A stretch of DNA of 64,000 nt from Pegoplata infirma. Lineage: Eukaryota > Arthropoda > Insecta > Diptera > Anthomyiidae. The stretch covers positions 181,730,995-181,794,994 of the forward strand of contig OY992536.1 of assembly GCA_963921195.1 (NCBI GenBank), written 5' to 3'. Below, one piece after another: positions 63,926 to 64,000 of the stretch (positions are counted from its first letter, which is position 1; every line of letters begins with the position of its first letter). The notes under the pieces are model-generated. The model saw only the letters and a list, made by a program, of their open reading frames with translations, was not told the DNA's origin and searched no databases. The position numbers and the translations under genes are program-made.

Positions 63926-64000
63926 TTACAGATTTTTATTTATTAAATTTTTTTTTTTCGGTACGATGGAAATATCGCGCAATTTGATGGAAATACCTTG

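Overview
The window looks like a stretch of a fly (Diptera, probably brachyceran/calyptrate) genome. The DNA is very AT-rich and full of homopolymer runs. It is packed with mini-me-like repeats, the dipteran elements that carry a (TA)n tract, a short conserved core and a (GTCY)n tract. It also carries broken copies of a eukaryotic ribosomal protein gene. Nothing bacterial or viral is evident. Genes are almost absent: most of the window is nested transposable elements, inverted repeats and tandem arrays. All family names here are inferred from termini, target-site duplications (TSDs) and repeated text, because no database could be searched.

Layout. 1-8.4 kb holds hAT-like MITEs, a ~2.9 kb foldback element, a CATATATG palindromic foldback and three mini-me copies in head-to-tail tandem. 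8.4-15.4 kb holds a low-confidence ORF and one mini-me copy split by four different DNA elements: Transib-like, a TA-target MITE carrying a tRNA-like Pol III module, hAT-like and Harbinger-like. 16-21 kb is the most unique-looking part; it has a possible 5' coding exon near 19.4 kb and a hAT-like element. 21.2-34.4 kb is one minus-strand mini-me copy whose tetranucleotide tract has grown into a ~10.8 kb (GACA)n array and whose body carries a second Transib-like element with a broken, spliced transposase-like N-terminus. 35-40 kb has small MITEs and the best protein-gene candidate, a two-exon gene for a ~69-aa secreted peptide at 39721-40004. 40.5-44.2 kb is a dispersed repeat containing a 16-bp satellite (~92 copies) and a ~147-bp tandem repeat. 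44.5-50.3 kb is a dense run of MITEs with clear TSDs.

51-57.5 kb is a block that was duplicated in tandem. Each copy is a hAT-like element that hosts an array of ~440-bp units. Every unit carries, on the minus strand, a sequence that fits a hammerhead self-cleaving ribozyme: five motifs in all, with intact cores and a three-pair palindromic stem III, as in Penelope-like elements and animal retrozymes. This is the strongest candidate for an unexpected system in the window.

58-64 kb holds further foldbacks and MITEs, then two or three decayed fragments of ribosomal protein S17, one split by a Harbinger-like MITE.

The sequence mainly records layered insertions. Excising the predicted insertions restores the older repeat in several places, which supports the boundaries given here. 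Functional claims (ribozyme activity, the secreted peptide, the 5' exon) are inferences from sequence alone.
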